A stretch of 64,000 nt of DNA from NCBI GenBank assembly GCA_002329155.1, contig DCXY01000001.1:114021-178020 (forward strand), in the 5' to 3' direction. Made by a program: the position numbers and the translations under genes. The first letter of the stretch is position 1; every line of letters starts with the position of its first letter. Positions 8,628-16,846 of this stretch are shown here, piece after piece. The notes beneath the pieces are model-generated. The model was not told the DNA's origin. It saw only the letters and a list, made by a program, of their open reading frames with translations, and did no database searches. This DNA comes from Stenotrophomonas sp. UBA2124 (GTDB lineage: Bacteria; Pseudomonadota; Gammaproteobacteria; Xanthomonadales; Xanthomonadaceae).

Positions 8628-9408
8628 AGCGTTTCAGCTTGTCCATCGGCACGACATCCGGCTCGATCTTGCCGGGCTCCAGGTCGCCCAGCACGCCGAA
8701 GAACGGCAGCCAGGTAGCGCCCTGCAGCGGCTTTGTGGCATCGGACAGATGCGAGGTGGGCACGATGCTGCTGATCTGCGACTTCACCGAGCGTGGGTGC
8801 TTGGTGCTGGTACCCGCACCTGCGGCGTTCCACGGGTCGGCAAGCACGGTGCTGCTGCCCTTCATGCGTAGGCCGATGGTATCGAATGGCTCCAGATACG
8901 TGGCGGCGCTGCCATTGGCAAGGCGCAGGTCACGGATGTTCATGTCCATGCTGGCGGTTACCAGGCCGCGCTGGTTGGGTGGGAAATCGCCCGGAATCAA
9001 AGCCAGCAGCTTGTTCAGTTTGCCGGCCAACCCGGGCTGGTCCTCGTTGCGGTAGGCATTGAGCCTGATGTCACTGCGCTGCAGCAGCGGCTGGTTGGAG
9101 AAGGTGTTGAGCAGCGGAGCTTCCAGGCGTTCCTGGGTGCTGGTGGGTGCGCGGCTGCTGACCGCGGCATCGGCCTTGCCGAAATGGCGGGCAATGAGCT
9201 GGTCGCGTACCTTGCCGGTAGCCGGTATCCCGTACGAGGGTGTGACCGTGGCTTCCCATGCCGCCGAGCGGGTGGCCTGCTGGGTGAGCTGGCGGATGTG
9301 GATGTACTTGCCGAGGATGGGGATCAGCAGGAACAGAGGCACCAGCGCCAGGCACAGCACCACCATTTCCATCATGCTCTGGCCGCGTTGCAGGCGGGGC
9401 GTATGCAT
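8611..9408 (-). CDS. TadE/TadF-like pseudopilin protein
   Basis: A 265-residue protein with RGQSMMEM followed by a hydrophobic helix (about residues 15-34), again matching the Gly-X4-Glu processing motif of Tad pseudopilins, then a ~230-residue periplasmic part. ATG at 9408 touches the upstream stop (TGATG); a GTG one codon earlier is possible. It is probably one of the minor pseudopilins of the system, together with the genes at 908-1585 and 10196-11737. Confidence 0.8.
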   Translation of the reverse strand: MHTPRLQRGQSMMEMVVLCLALVPLFLLIPILGKYIHIRQLTQQATRSAAWEATVTPSYGIPATGKVRDQLIARHFGKADAAVSSRAPTSTQERLEAPLLNTFSNQPLLQRSDIRLNAYRNEDQPGLAGKLNKLLALIPGDFPPNQRGLVTASMDMNIRDLRLANGSAATYLEPFDTIGLRMKGSSTVLADPWNAAGAGTSTKHPRSVKSQISSIVPTSHLSDATKPLQGATWLPFFGVLGDLEPGKIEPDVVPMDKLKRYDARP

Positions 9409-10199
9409 CACAGTTTCTCCGTGGCAGCAGCCGGGGCGGCAAAGGCCTGGCCGACGGTGAGTGTCTGTGTGGTCATGCGGTAGCCGTTGCCATCGGCAGG
9501 CTCGGCTTCCAGCACGAAGGAGTTGCTTGAGGGGCGCACATCGTCACCACGGCTGGAGCCAAAGCCCCATTCGCGGCCACCGGACCACACGCAGATGCGG
9601 TTGTTCTGGCGGCTGGTCCATTCATCGCAGGGCTGGCCCGCCACCTGCTTGGTGACAGGCCCCTGAAAGCCCTGCGGTGCGGCATCGTCCTCGGCCGAAA
9701 GTGCGAAACGCTGCAGTTCCTCACCTGATTGCAGCGGCTGTTCCTCGCTGACCCCGGTAGCCAGGTCCTGCTCCAGGTACCTGCTCTGGGTGGTGGTGGT
9801 GAAGGTGCCAGTCATCTCGAGATGGAACTGGCAGGGTGCCTGGGAAGATTCCGGCACGGCTTTCCAGGTGCGGGTCTGCGTGCTTTCACTCTTGCCGTCT
9901 ATCCACACCTCGTAGCGTGTCACCCCCAACAGGGCGACATCGGCTTCGGCGACACGCCGGGTAGGCAGGCCACCGGCCTCGCAGGCGTTGACGGCGTTCA
10001 GATAGCCCTCGCGCTGCGCGTTCCTGCCATCCACCAGCAGTTCGGCGGTCTGGTCCAGGTGGATGGGTGGTACATCCTTCACCGCACCGGCATCGGGGCC
10101 GCTGCCGTTGGCTGCGCCATTGCAGGCAACCAGCAGCATCACGCCGGGAACTGCGGCAAGCAGCCGCGCCAGTGGTTGGTGTCTGTGGAAACGGGTCAT
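9408..10199 (-). CDS. Predicted lipoprotein of unknown function in the Tad operon
   Basis: A 263-residue protein with a lipobox LVAC at 23-26 after a hydrophobic stretch, so it should be lipidated at Cys26. The residue after Cys is Asn, not Asp, which fits outer-membrane sorting. The mature part has paired Cys and no family motif I know. ATGA overlap with TadG upstream and a one-base overlap downstream tie it to the operon. It may fill the TadD-like or pilotin role of an outer-membrane partner, but it shows no TPR repeats, so this is speculation. Confidence 0.75.
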   Translation of the reverse strand: MTRFHRHQPLARLLAAVPGVMLLVACNGAANGSGPDAGAVKDVPPIHLDQTAELLVDGRNAQREGYLNAVNACEAGGLPTRRVAEADVALLGVTRYEVWIDGKSESTQTRTWKAVPESSQAPCQFHLEMTGTFTTTTQSRYLEQDLATGVSEEQPLQSGEELQRFALSAEDDAAPQGFQGPVTKQVAGQPCDEWTSRQNNRICVWSGGREWGFGSSRGDDVRPSSNSFVLEAEPADGNGYRMTTQTLTVGQAFAAPAAATEKL

Positions 10200-11737
10200 A
10201 GGCGGCTGATCCCCAGGGCCACTTCAATGCTGTTGGGTGTATCCACCAGGCGCGCCTGCCAGTACGGGCTGAACAGATTGCCCACTTCCAGGCGGTTGTC
10301 ACCGCGTTTGAACAGCGAATAGTTCGGCGGCCGGTTGAAATACACCTGGCCGGAGGCATAGGCGGCGATCTTCCTGTTGGCTGCCTTGTCTTCCAGTGCC
10401 ATCGCCGAGCCCGCCGGGCCACCAATGCCGTCAATGGCCGAACTGGTGCGGGCATTGGCCACATCGGTTTCCACATGCACGGTGAAGATGGGGCCGGTGT
10501 TCTTGTCCGGGTCCTTGCCACTGCCTGGCTCGGTGTACGGCTGCAATGCCTGGCCCTGCTTCACATCGTCGTAGTCACGCAGGCCTTCGTAGCCGGTGAA
10601 GTAGGCCTTCTTGGCCTGCCCACCATCAAGGGCGACATTGGGGTCGCCATCAATCATGCTGCTGGCGTTGCGGTTCTCACCACGGATATCGCCATACGGC
10701 TTGTAGCGGCGATTGTTGTTGAACTCCGACACCCAGCCGGAGCCGCCGTTGATGCCGGGCATGAAACGCTGGCTGTTGTAGCGTTCAACGGCCTGCGCAC
10801 CGCCCCAACCCAGTGGGATGTCAAACTTGGCCAGAAAAAAGTCAACTTCCAGGCCCATCGCATCGGCCGCTACCCAGCGGTTGTAATCCACCATATCGGT
10901 GCCGCCGGACTGGTTGAAGTTGATGATGCCAAGGTCAAGGTCGTGGTCGCTGCGGCTCCACGAGAATTTGTCGCGCGACTGCATCACCACGTTGCGGAAG
11001 CGGTTGGCGCCATTGCGGTTCTTGGCGGAGCCAGCGCCCGCAGAGCGGGGAATCTGGAAGCTATCCAGAAAGCCATTGTTGGCACTGTAGAGCTGCCCGC
11101 CAAGTACGCCTGTGCCTATGGCGCTGAGCTTGGCTTCGGGTGAGTTTCGTTTTATGACGTCCCTGGCCATCAACACGCCATCGACGGTGGCCACACCTTC
11201 GAGCAGCACTCTTGAGGCGGCAGCCAGAGCACCGTTGAGCTCATCGAGCACGGTGACCGCGCCCTCGGCGATGGGCCTGAAAGTGGCACGCGCGGCCTTT
11301 ACTATCTTGCCGGCGGCCTGGAATACGGTGGATAGCATCTTGAACACGGCGCCCACGTAGGGGATCGCCGAAAGCGCCTTCATGGTCTTTTCCAGCACGA
11401 TGGTTGTCGTGTGGAACTGGTTCATCCATGAATACAGGCCAATGACCTGCGCCACCGCCACCTCATTGGCAACCCGCGCACGGTTTGAGTACGCGGCGAA
11501 ATTGAGTGCACGTGCCTGCTGTACGGCCACGCTGTAGGCGGCGGCATCGGCGGCGTTGACCACTTCAACCTTCTTGTTGACGGTCTGGCCGGTGTCGAAC
11601 AGCACGATCACGCCGACGCACAGCACCAGCAGCATCACCAGACCAAGCACCATGGCCTGTCCTGCCATCGTGCGCCGCTGGCCCAGTGACTGGAGCCTGC
11701 TCCTGCAGAATGCTTGTGCTCTGATACGTGTATTCAT
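10196..11737 (-). CDS. tadG: TadG-like protein (Flp pilus assembly TadE/G N-terminal region)
   Basis: A 513-residue protein with a basic N-terminus, MAGQAMVLG and a long hydrophobic helix (about 25-47), the arrangement of TadG-type proteins, then a large extracytoplasmic domain with Gly/Asn-rich segments. Unlike the TadE-like proteins the processing motif lacks Glu at +5 (QAMVLG), so cleavage by the prepilin peptidase is doubtful. No von Willebrand (MIDAS) motif is evident. It opens the tightly overlapped gene run after a 129-bp gap behind the major pilin. Confidence 0.8.
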   Translation of the reverse strand: MNTRIRAQAFCRSRLQSLGQRRTMAGQAMVLGLVMLLVLCVGVIVLFDTGQTVNKKVEVVNAADAAAYSVAVQQARALNFAAYSNRARVANEVAVAQVIGLYSWMNQFHTTTIVLEKTMKALSAIPYVGAVFKMLSTVFQAAGKIVKAARATFRPIAEGAVTVLDELNGALAAASRVLLEGVATVDGVLMARDVIKRNSPEAKLSAIGTGVLGGQLYSANNGFLDSFQIPRSAGAGSAKNRNGANRFRNVVMQSRDKFSWSRSDHDLDLGIINFNQSGGTDMVDYNRWVAADAMGLEVDFFLAKFDIPLGWGGAQAVERYNSQRFMPGINGGSGWVSEFNNNRRYKPYGDIRGENRNASSMIDGDPNVALDGGQAKKAYFTGYEGLRDYDDVKQGQALQPYTEPGSGKDPDKNTGPIFTVHVETDVANARTSSAIDGIGGPAGSAMALEDKAANRKIAAYASGQVYFNRPPNYSLFKRGDNRLEVGNLFSPYWQARLVDTPNSIEVALGISRL

Positions 11738-11817
11738 GCGCTGTCACCGGGCAAGACTCCGCCAATGGCCTGCCATCGCGGCGGGCCAGAAGCGGTAGGG
11801 AACGCTTGAGGAAGTGG

Positions 11818-11843
11818 CCACGCGCAGCAGACGCTGCGCGTGG
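11818..11843. terminator. Perfect 10-bp stem-loop behind the major pilin gene
   Basis: CCACGCGCAG and CTGCGCGTGG pair perfectly around a 6-nt loop, 23 bases after the pilin stop. There is no T-run on the minus-strand side, so it is not a classic Rho-independent terminator. A stabilising 3' hairpin or attenuator that yields more pilin mRNA than downstream mRNA is likely. Confidence 0.6.
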
Positions 11844-11866
11844 CGCGGAGGGGCCTGGAAAGGGGC

Positions 11867-12136
11867 TTACTTGTTGGAGTAAGCGTCCATGCCCTTGTCC
11901 TTGTCGGCTTCCTGCTGGGCCTTGTTGGACACGTTCTTGGCGCGGTTGATCGACTGCGTCGCGCTCTGGCCGGAGAGTTCCTTGGCCATGCCGGCTACCT
12001 GGCTGCGCGCAGTGCCACCGAAGTAGGTGAATGCGGCGATGGCGGCAATGGCCACCAGTGCGGTGATGATGATGTACTCGGTCATGCCCTGACCGCGCTG
12101 CTTCTTGAAACCAAACTTGCGGGGCGTGTGACGCAT
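11867..12136 (-). CDS. flp: Flp-type major prepilin
   Basis: An 89-residue prepilin: basic leader MRHTPRKFGFKKQRG, then QGMTEYIIIT with Glu at +5 and Tyr at +6, a hydrophobic helix to about residue 40 and a hydrophilic, Lys-rich tail ending DAYSNK. It is longer than many Flp proteins. ATG at 12136 has AGGAG seven bases upstream; an upstream ATG at 12181 lacks that spacing. Its place at the head of the operon and the stem-loop behind it suggest it is the major pilin. No prepilin peptidase (TadV/CpaA) gene lies in this window. Confidence 0.92.
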   Translation of the reverse strand: MRHTPRKFGFKKQRGQGMTEYIIITALVAIAAIAAFTYFGGTARSQVAGMAKELSGQSATQSINRAKNVSNKAQQEADKDKGMDAYSNK

Positions 12137-12328
12137 GGCTTTCTCCTGGTGGGGTTGGCTAGTGCGATGCGACAACCGCATTGCATCTGCCGTGCTTCCA
12201 TATCGGAAAACAAGTCAAGGACATCAGTCGTAAATATCGCCCCCTGAACTGATGCGGGGTCGATCTAATCACGGGTTTGTTGCAGGTTCAAGGCAATGTC
12301 CGTTCAAAGAAGTGAGCCGGAAGTTAAG

Positions 12329-13372
12329 TCACAGCTTCACCAGTTCAACGCGGCGATTGCGCGCCTTGCCTTCTTCGCTGCTGTTGTCGGCCACCGGCTG
12401 CGTATCGCCAAAACCGCTTGATTCAAGCCTTTTCCCATCAATCTTTGCGGCGGTCAGGAAGTCACGCACCGCTGCCGCGCGGCGCTGCGAGAGCTGCATG
12501 TTGTGCTGGGCATCCCCGGTATTGTCGGTATGGCCGTTGACCGAAAGTCGTAGATCGGGATTGTCGTTGAGCAGTGCGACCACCTGTTCAAGTTGAGGCC
12601 TGGATGCGGGCAGGATGTTCGCCTTGTCGGTGTCGAACTGCACCTGGATGGCCACCTTGCCGTCGGCATCGAGGGACTTCTTCAGTGCATCGGCGGGCTG
12701 CGCCTTGGCGGTGATTTCCACCGGTTTGGTTTCGGCCACCATCAGGCCGGAGCCATCGCCGCTCTTGGACAGATGCACCCAGATGTTGCGGTCGGCCTGG
12801 CGTATCACATACACATTGGCCGGCTCGTTGTAGATGTCACCCAGTGCATCCACGCGCTCGACGGCGGCTTTTGAGTCCTGGATTTCGGTGAGCGCGGCCT
12901 GCGGAATGTTGCCTTTGAATATCTCGCGGCCACCCAGGCTTTCCACCAGCGCCTGCACGTTGCGGGTCAGCTCCAGCTGCGAATACGGCTGGCCCTCTTG
13001 GGCGTTCACCGCGGTGCCATACACCTGGCCTTCCACCCATTCCACGCGGTCGCCGGTCCAGAACGGTACGCGCTCGAACTTGCTGGTGCTTGCCCGCTGC
13101 GCGCTGTAACCATCGGGCAGGCCGATGTAGGGGAACTGGCCCAGCGATGCCGTGGAAACCGGGATGCTGTTGATATCGAAGACGGGTTTCGCATCCGCGG
13201 CGGGCGTGCCGGCAGTGTCGGCCGGTGGTGCACTCGCCGTTGCCGCTGGCTCGCTGCCGGCAGCGGCGGTTTGCTCTGGCGCGGGCGTGCGCTTGCAGGC
13301 CGCGCCCAGCAGCAGGGCTGCAACGGCGAGGGCAAGGGTGGTGTGCTTGGCGAGAGAGGAAGCGTGCTTCAT
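12329..13372 (-). CDS. OmpA-family lipoprotein upstream of the Tad genes
   Basis: A 347-residue lipoprotein: lipobox LGAAC with Cys at 26, an Ala/Pro-rich linker, a ~150-residue middle region and a C-terminal OmpA-like peptidoglycan-binding domain (about 235-345) with NGHTDNTGD and the final NRRVELVKL. It likely anchors an outer-membrane structure to peptidoglycan. It shares strand with the Tad operon but is separated from the pilin by 192 bp, so it may have its own transcript. OmpA-domain proteins occur in several Tad loci. Confidence 0.85.
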   Translation of the reverse strand: MKHASSLAKHTTLALAVAALLLGAACKRTPAPEQTAAAGSEPAATASAPPADTAGTPAADAKPVFDINSIPVSTASLGQFPYIGLPDGYSAQRASTSKFERVPFWTGDRVEWVEGQVYGTAVNAQEGQPYSQLELTRNVQALVESLGGREIFKGNIPQAALTEIQDSKAAVERVDALGDIYNEPANVYVIRQADRNIWVHLSKSGDGSGLMVAETKPVEITAKAQPADALKKSLDADGKVAIQVQFDTDKANILPASRPQLEQVVALLNDNPDLRLSVNGHTDNTGDAQHNMQLSQRRAAAVRDFLTAAKIDGKRLESSGFGDTQPVADNSSEEGKARNRRVELVKL

Positions 13373-13577
13373 GGTGTGCTCCGGACAGGGCTTGGTGGCC
13401 AGCCTGTCAGCAGGCCGGTGGAAGGAAGGTGTGGGGCGTGCACGGGCATCAGCGCAGGCTCAGGGGCTGCGCATCGGGCCAGTTCACGGGAAGGGGAATG
13501 CGCCGCGCGGCGCGCGTCGGCGGGGCTGCAGGCGGTTGCGCGCCCGCGTTGCCAGGCAGGGAGCCGGCGGCGGGCCG

Positions 13578-13634
13578 GTAGCCCGTATGCATTGCGTAGC
13601 CCGCATGCATTGCACTGTGTACGACGTGTACGAC
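13578..13634. repeat. Two abutting short tandem repeats upstream of the OmpA/Tad genes
   Basis: 13578-13595 and 13596-13613 are adjacent copies of an 18-bp unit (GTAGCCCG, T or C, ATGCATTGC) with one mismatch; each holds the palindrome ATGCAT. Four bases later, GTGTACGAC is repeated twice in tandem (13617-13634). They lie 205-260 bp upstream of the OmpA-like start in an otherwise non-coding 463-bp gap (13373-13835) and could bind a regulator. Confidence 0.6.
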
Positions 13635-13780
13635 TTGAGTCATTCAATGGCCCGTCGACATGTGGTCAAGGAGCCCCCTGCCGGCGCAGCATAACAACAC
13701 AACGCGCGCATCAGAAAGCGCGCCGCAGGGAAATGTTCAGCTGCGCTGCCGGTGTGGAATGCCTGTATGCATGCAAAGAA

Positions 13781-13809
13781 AAGGGCGGGCGCCTCGCGGC
13801 CCCGCCCTT
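13781..13809 (-). terminator. Rho-independent terminator of the YadG/YadH-type exporter operon
   Basis: AAGGGCGGG pairs with CCCGCCCTT across an 11-nt loop. On the minus strand the stem is followed by TTTTCTTT, 27 bp past the permease stop. The rest of the 13373-13835 gap holds the tandem repeats and no convincing gene. Confidence 0.75.
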
Positions 13810-13835
13810 CATGGGTGACTGCGCCGTTCAGCCGA

Positions 13836-14657
13836 TCAGCTGCGCAGGCCCACCCCACGCCGCAGCAGCCACAGTGACAGCGCGGTGAGCGCCACCACGA
13901 AGCCGAGCATCAGGCCGTAGGCCACCCACAGCGGTACGTCGCTGGTGCCCAGCAGGCCGTAGCGGAACGCATTGACCATGTAGAAGATCGGGTTGGTGTG
14001 CGTCAGCGCCTGCGCCCAGCCCGGCAGCAGCGTCACCGAATAGAACACGCCACCGAGATAGGTCAGCGGGGTCAGGATGAAGGTCGGCACGATGGCCACG
14101 TCATCGAACTTCTTGGCGTACACGGCATTGATGAAACCGGCCAGCGAGAAGATGGTGGCGCCCAGCAGCACCGTGCTCAGGGTCACCAGCGGGTGCGGGA
14201 TGCGCACGGGGGTGAAGAACATGGCGATCAGCAGCACGATCACGCCCACCATCAGCCCGCGCAGCACGGCACCGGCCACGTAGCCGCCCAGGATCACCCA
14301 GTTCGGCATCGGGCTGACCAGCAGTTCCTCGATGTGGCGCCCGAACTTGGCGCCGAAGAACGAGGAGCTGATGTTGCCGTAGCTGTTCTGGATCACGCTC
14401 ATCATCACCAGCCCCGGCACGATGAACTGCATGTAGCTGTAGCCGCCCATGTTGCCGATCTTCGAGCCGATCAGGCCGCCGAAGATCAGGAAGTACAGGG
14501 TCATGGTGATGGCCGGCGGCACCAGCGTCTGCGCCCAGATGCGCAGGATGCGGCTGACTTCGCGGCGCACGATGGTGCCCAGCGCCACCCAGTTGCGGGC
14601 ATTGTTGCTGGGGCCTGCGGTGGCAGGTGCGGTATCGCGGGTAATGGGCGCACTCAT
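13836..14657 (-). CDS. yadH: ABC-2 type exporter permease (YadH family)
   Basis: A 273-residue inner-membrane permease with six predicted hydrophobic segments and the ABC-2 pattern, including VPGLVMMSVIQNSYGN and the ELLVSPMPNW coupling region near residues 115-130. It pairs with the ATPase gene just upstream, which it overlaps by 4 bp. The YadGH type is an exporter of unknown substrate. Length is normal for the family. Confidence 0.9.
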   Translation of the reverse strand: MSAPITRDTAPATAGPSNNARNWVALGTIVRREVSRILRIWAQTLVPPAITMTLYFLIFGGLIGSKIGNMGGYSYMQFIVPGLVMMSVIQNSYGNISSSFFGAKFGRHIEELLVSPMPNWVILGGYVAGAVLRGLMVGVIVLLIAMFFTPVRIPHPLVTLSTVLLGATIFSLAGFINAVYAKKFDDVAIVPTFILTPLTYLGGVFYSVTLLPGWAQALTHTNPIFYMVNAFRYGLLGTSDVPLWVAYGLMLGFVVALTALSLWLLRRGVGLRS

Positions 14658-15634
14658 GCGGCGTTGTTCTCCAGGTTGCCGGTCAGGCGCACGAACAGCT
14701 CTTCCAGGCGGTTGCTCTTGGTGCGCATGGAGCGCACGCGGATGCCGGCGGCGTTGAAGGCCTCGAACACACGGTTGAGGTCCATGGCGCGCGGCATGTC
14801 CAGGTCCAGCGTGTGCGCGTCGGTGGCCACCAGCGTGGCACCTTCGATGTATGGCAGCTGTGCAGGCAGTGCACCGTCGATGTCGAACAGGAAGCCTTCC
14901 ACGTCAAGCTTGGCCAACAGGCCGCGCATCGGCCCCTGCTCGACAATGCGGCCATGGTTGATGATGGCCAGGTTGCGGCACAGCTGTTCAGCCTCTTCCA
15001 GATAGTGCGTGGTGAGGATGATGGTGGTGCCGGCGGCGTTGATCTGCTGCAGCGTCTTCCACATGTCGCGGCGGATCTCGATGTCCACGCCGGCGGTGGG
15101 CTCATCAAGGATCAGCAGGCGCGGGCGGGTCATCATGGCGCGGGCGATCATCAGCCGGCGCTTCATGCCGCCGGACAGCGTGCGGCTCATCATCTGCGCC
15201 TTGTCCCACAGGTGCGCGCGCTTGAGCTCCTCCTCGGCGCGCTGCTCGGCCTCGGCACGCGCGATGCCATAGAAGCCTGCGTAGTTGACCAGGATGTCGA
15301 AGGGCTTCTCGAACAGGTTGAAGTTGATCTCCTGCGGCACCAGGCCGATCAGGCGCATGGTGGCGCTGCGTTCGCGCACCAGGTCGGTGCCGAACACCTC
15401 CACCTGGCCTTCGCTCAGGTTCACCAGCGAGGAGATGATGCCGATCATCGTGGACTTGCCGGCACCGTTGGGGCCGAGCAGGGCGAAGAAGTCGCCGGGC
15501 ATCACTTCAAGCGAGACGCCCTTGAGCGCCTGTACGCCGTTGTCGTAGGTCTTGCGCAGGTCGCGGATGCGCAGCGCGGGCGCAGCGGGGGACGTTCGGG
15601 AATCCAATGCGGTTTGCCTTCGCGCCGGGTTCAC
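14654..15634 (-). CDS. yadG: ABC exporter ATP-binding protein (YadG family)
   Basis: A 326-residue ABC ATPase: Walker A GPNGAGKS at 54-61, signature LSGGM at 153-157, Walker B LLILDEP at 173-179 and a switch His in TTHYLEEAEQL (about 210). The C-terminal 80 residues after the nucleotide-binding domain match the extension of YadG-like proteins. It energises the overlapping permease. The first ~20 residues are Ala/Pro-rich and not conserved, so a later start is possible. Confidence 0.9.
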   Translation of the reverse strand: MNPARRQTALDSRTSPAAPALRIRDLRKTYDNGVQALKGVSLEVMPGDFFALLGPNGAGKSTMIGIISSLVNLSEGQVEVFGTDLVRERSATMRLIGLVPQEINFNLFEKPFDILVNYAGFYGIARAEAEQRAEEELKRAHLWDKAQMMSRTLSGGMKRRLMIARAMMTRPRLLILDEPTAGVDIEIRRDMWKTLQQINAAGTTIILTTHYLEEAEQLCRNLAIINHGRIVEQGPMRGLLAKLDVEGFLFDIDGALPAQLPYIEGATLVATDAHTLDLDMPRAMDLNRVFEAFNAAGIRVRSMRTKSNRLEELFVRLTGNLENNAA

Positions 15635-15708
15635 GGCGCTGGGTGGGTGCAGGGCCGGTATTATAGGTGCCCCCCGCGGCCCCGGCCCGGTTACACACTG
15701 TTCTCCTA

Positions 15709-16458
15709 GTGCCTGTTCAATTTCCCCTAAAACTGGTTGGCCGCCACATGCTGGCGCCCAGCGTGGGCCACTACCAGTTCCTCCGCGATGACGGCCAACC
15801 GCTGGATTTCCAGCCGGGCCAGTTCATCCAGGTTCATTTTGCCTACGCCGACGGCACCGCCACCAAGCGCAGTTATTCGCTGGCCACCATCCACGACCAT
15901 GCGCTGGACGCGGGCGATGCGGTGGAAATAGCGGTCAGCTTCGTGCCCGGCGGCGCGGCCACCGCCCTGTTCGAGGGCCTGGCGATGGGCGACCACGTTA
16001 CCGGCAGCGGCCCGTTCGGGCGCTTCTGCCTGCAGCCGGGCGACCACAACGGCCGCTACCTGCTGATCGCCACCGGCACCGGCGTCACCCCATACCGCTC
16101 CATGCTGCCGCTGCTGGGCAAGGCCATCGCCGAGCGTGGCGTGGAAGTGGTGCTGCTGCAGGGCGCGCGCAGCCCTGCCGAACTGCTGTACAGCGAGGAT
16201 TTCGAGGCGTTCGCCGCCGCCACGCCCGGTTTCCGCTACATGCCGTGCCTGTCGCGCGAGCTGCCTGAACAACCGCACCCGGACGTGCGCCAGGGCTATG
16301 TGCAGCAGCATCTGGCCGAACTGGCACCGGACCCGGCGCGCGACATCGCCTACCTGTGCGGCAACCCGGACATGGTCGATGCCTGCGCCGAGGCGCTGAA
16401 GGCCGCCGGCCTGGGCATGCCGCAGATACGCCGCGAAAAGTACGTCAGCAGCAAGTAG
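15709..16458 (+). CDS. fpr: Ferredoxin--NADP(+) reductase
   Basis: A 249-residue flavoenzyme of the bacterial FNR type that shuttles electrons between NADPH and ferredoxin or flavodoxin. Visible motifs: FAD-binding RSYSLA at 54-59, NAD(P)-binding ATGTGVTPYRSM at 121-132 and YLCGNPDMV near the C-terminus. The start is uncertain: I use GTG at 15709 because homologues begin close to PVQFPLKLVG; an in-frame GTG at 15667 would add 14 low-complexity residues. It is divergent from the ABC exporter and followed by a strong terminator, so it is monocistronic. Confidence 0.9.
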   Translation: MPVQFPLKLVGRHMLAPSVGHYQFLRDDGQPLDFQPGQFIQVHFAYADGTATKRSYSLATIHDHALDAGDAVEIAVSFVPGGAATALFEGLAMGDHVTGSGPFGRFCLQPGDHNGRYLLIATGTGVTPYRSMLPLLGKAIAERGVEVVLLQGARSPAELLYSEDFEAFAAATPGFRYMPCLSRELPEQPHPDVRQGYVQQHLAELAPDPARDIAYLCGNPDMVDACAEALKAAGLGMPQIRREKYVSSK

Positions 16459-16466
16459 CTGGAAGC

Positions 16467-16490
16467 GCGCGGTGCCGATGGGCACCGCGC
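16467..16490 (+). terminator. Terminator-like hairpin after fpr
   Basis: GCGCGGTGCC and GGCACCGCGC pair perfectly (10 bp) around GATG, 9 bp after the fpr stop; the following T content is modest (GGCTGTTTCC). From 16491 to 16846 I see no gene: the stretch has repeated GCATG-type words and the leader of the next gene. Confidence 0.65.
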
Positions 16491-16846
16491 CATGGCTGTT
16501 TCCATTGAAGCCGGCGCGGGCAGGTGCAGCGCGCCTGCGGAATACCCGTGCGTGAGTGCGCAGCCATGCATGCGCGCTGCAGATTGGCTGCCCGTGTGCC
16601 ATTCAATTGCCGTATGTGGCGTGCATGATGAAGCATGCATGAGGGTATGAGGCATGGTGATGCGGCGTATTGCGATAGCGGCACGGACTTGGCGGCACTC
16701 ATCGCGTTAGTCTGTATTTCTCTGTGCGAGAACTCCGCTTCACTGGTGGGAAAAGTAGGGAAGGGCCGACAAGCTGCTCTTGGAAATCCCATGAAAATGG
16801 AGTCGAAGAACGCCAGAGGAGTTGTCCCTGGTAGCCGGAGCCCCCC

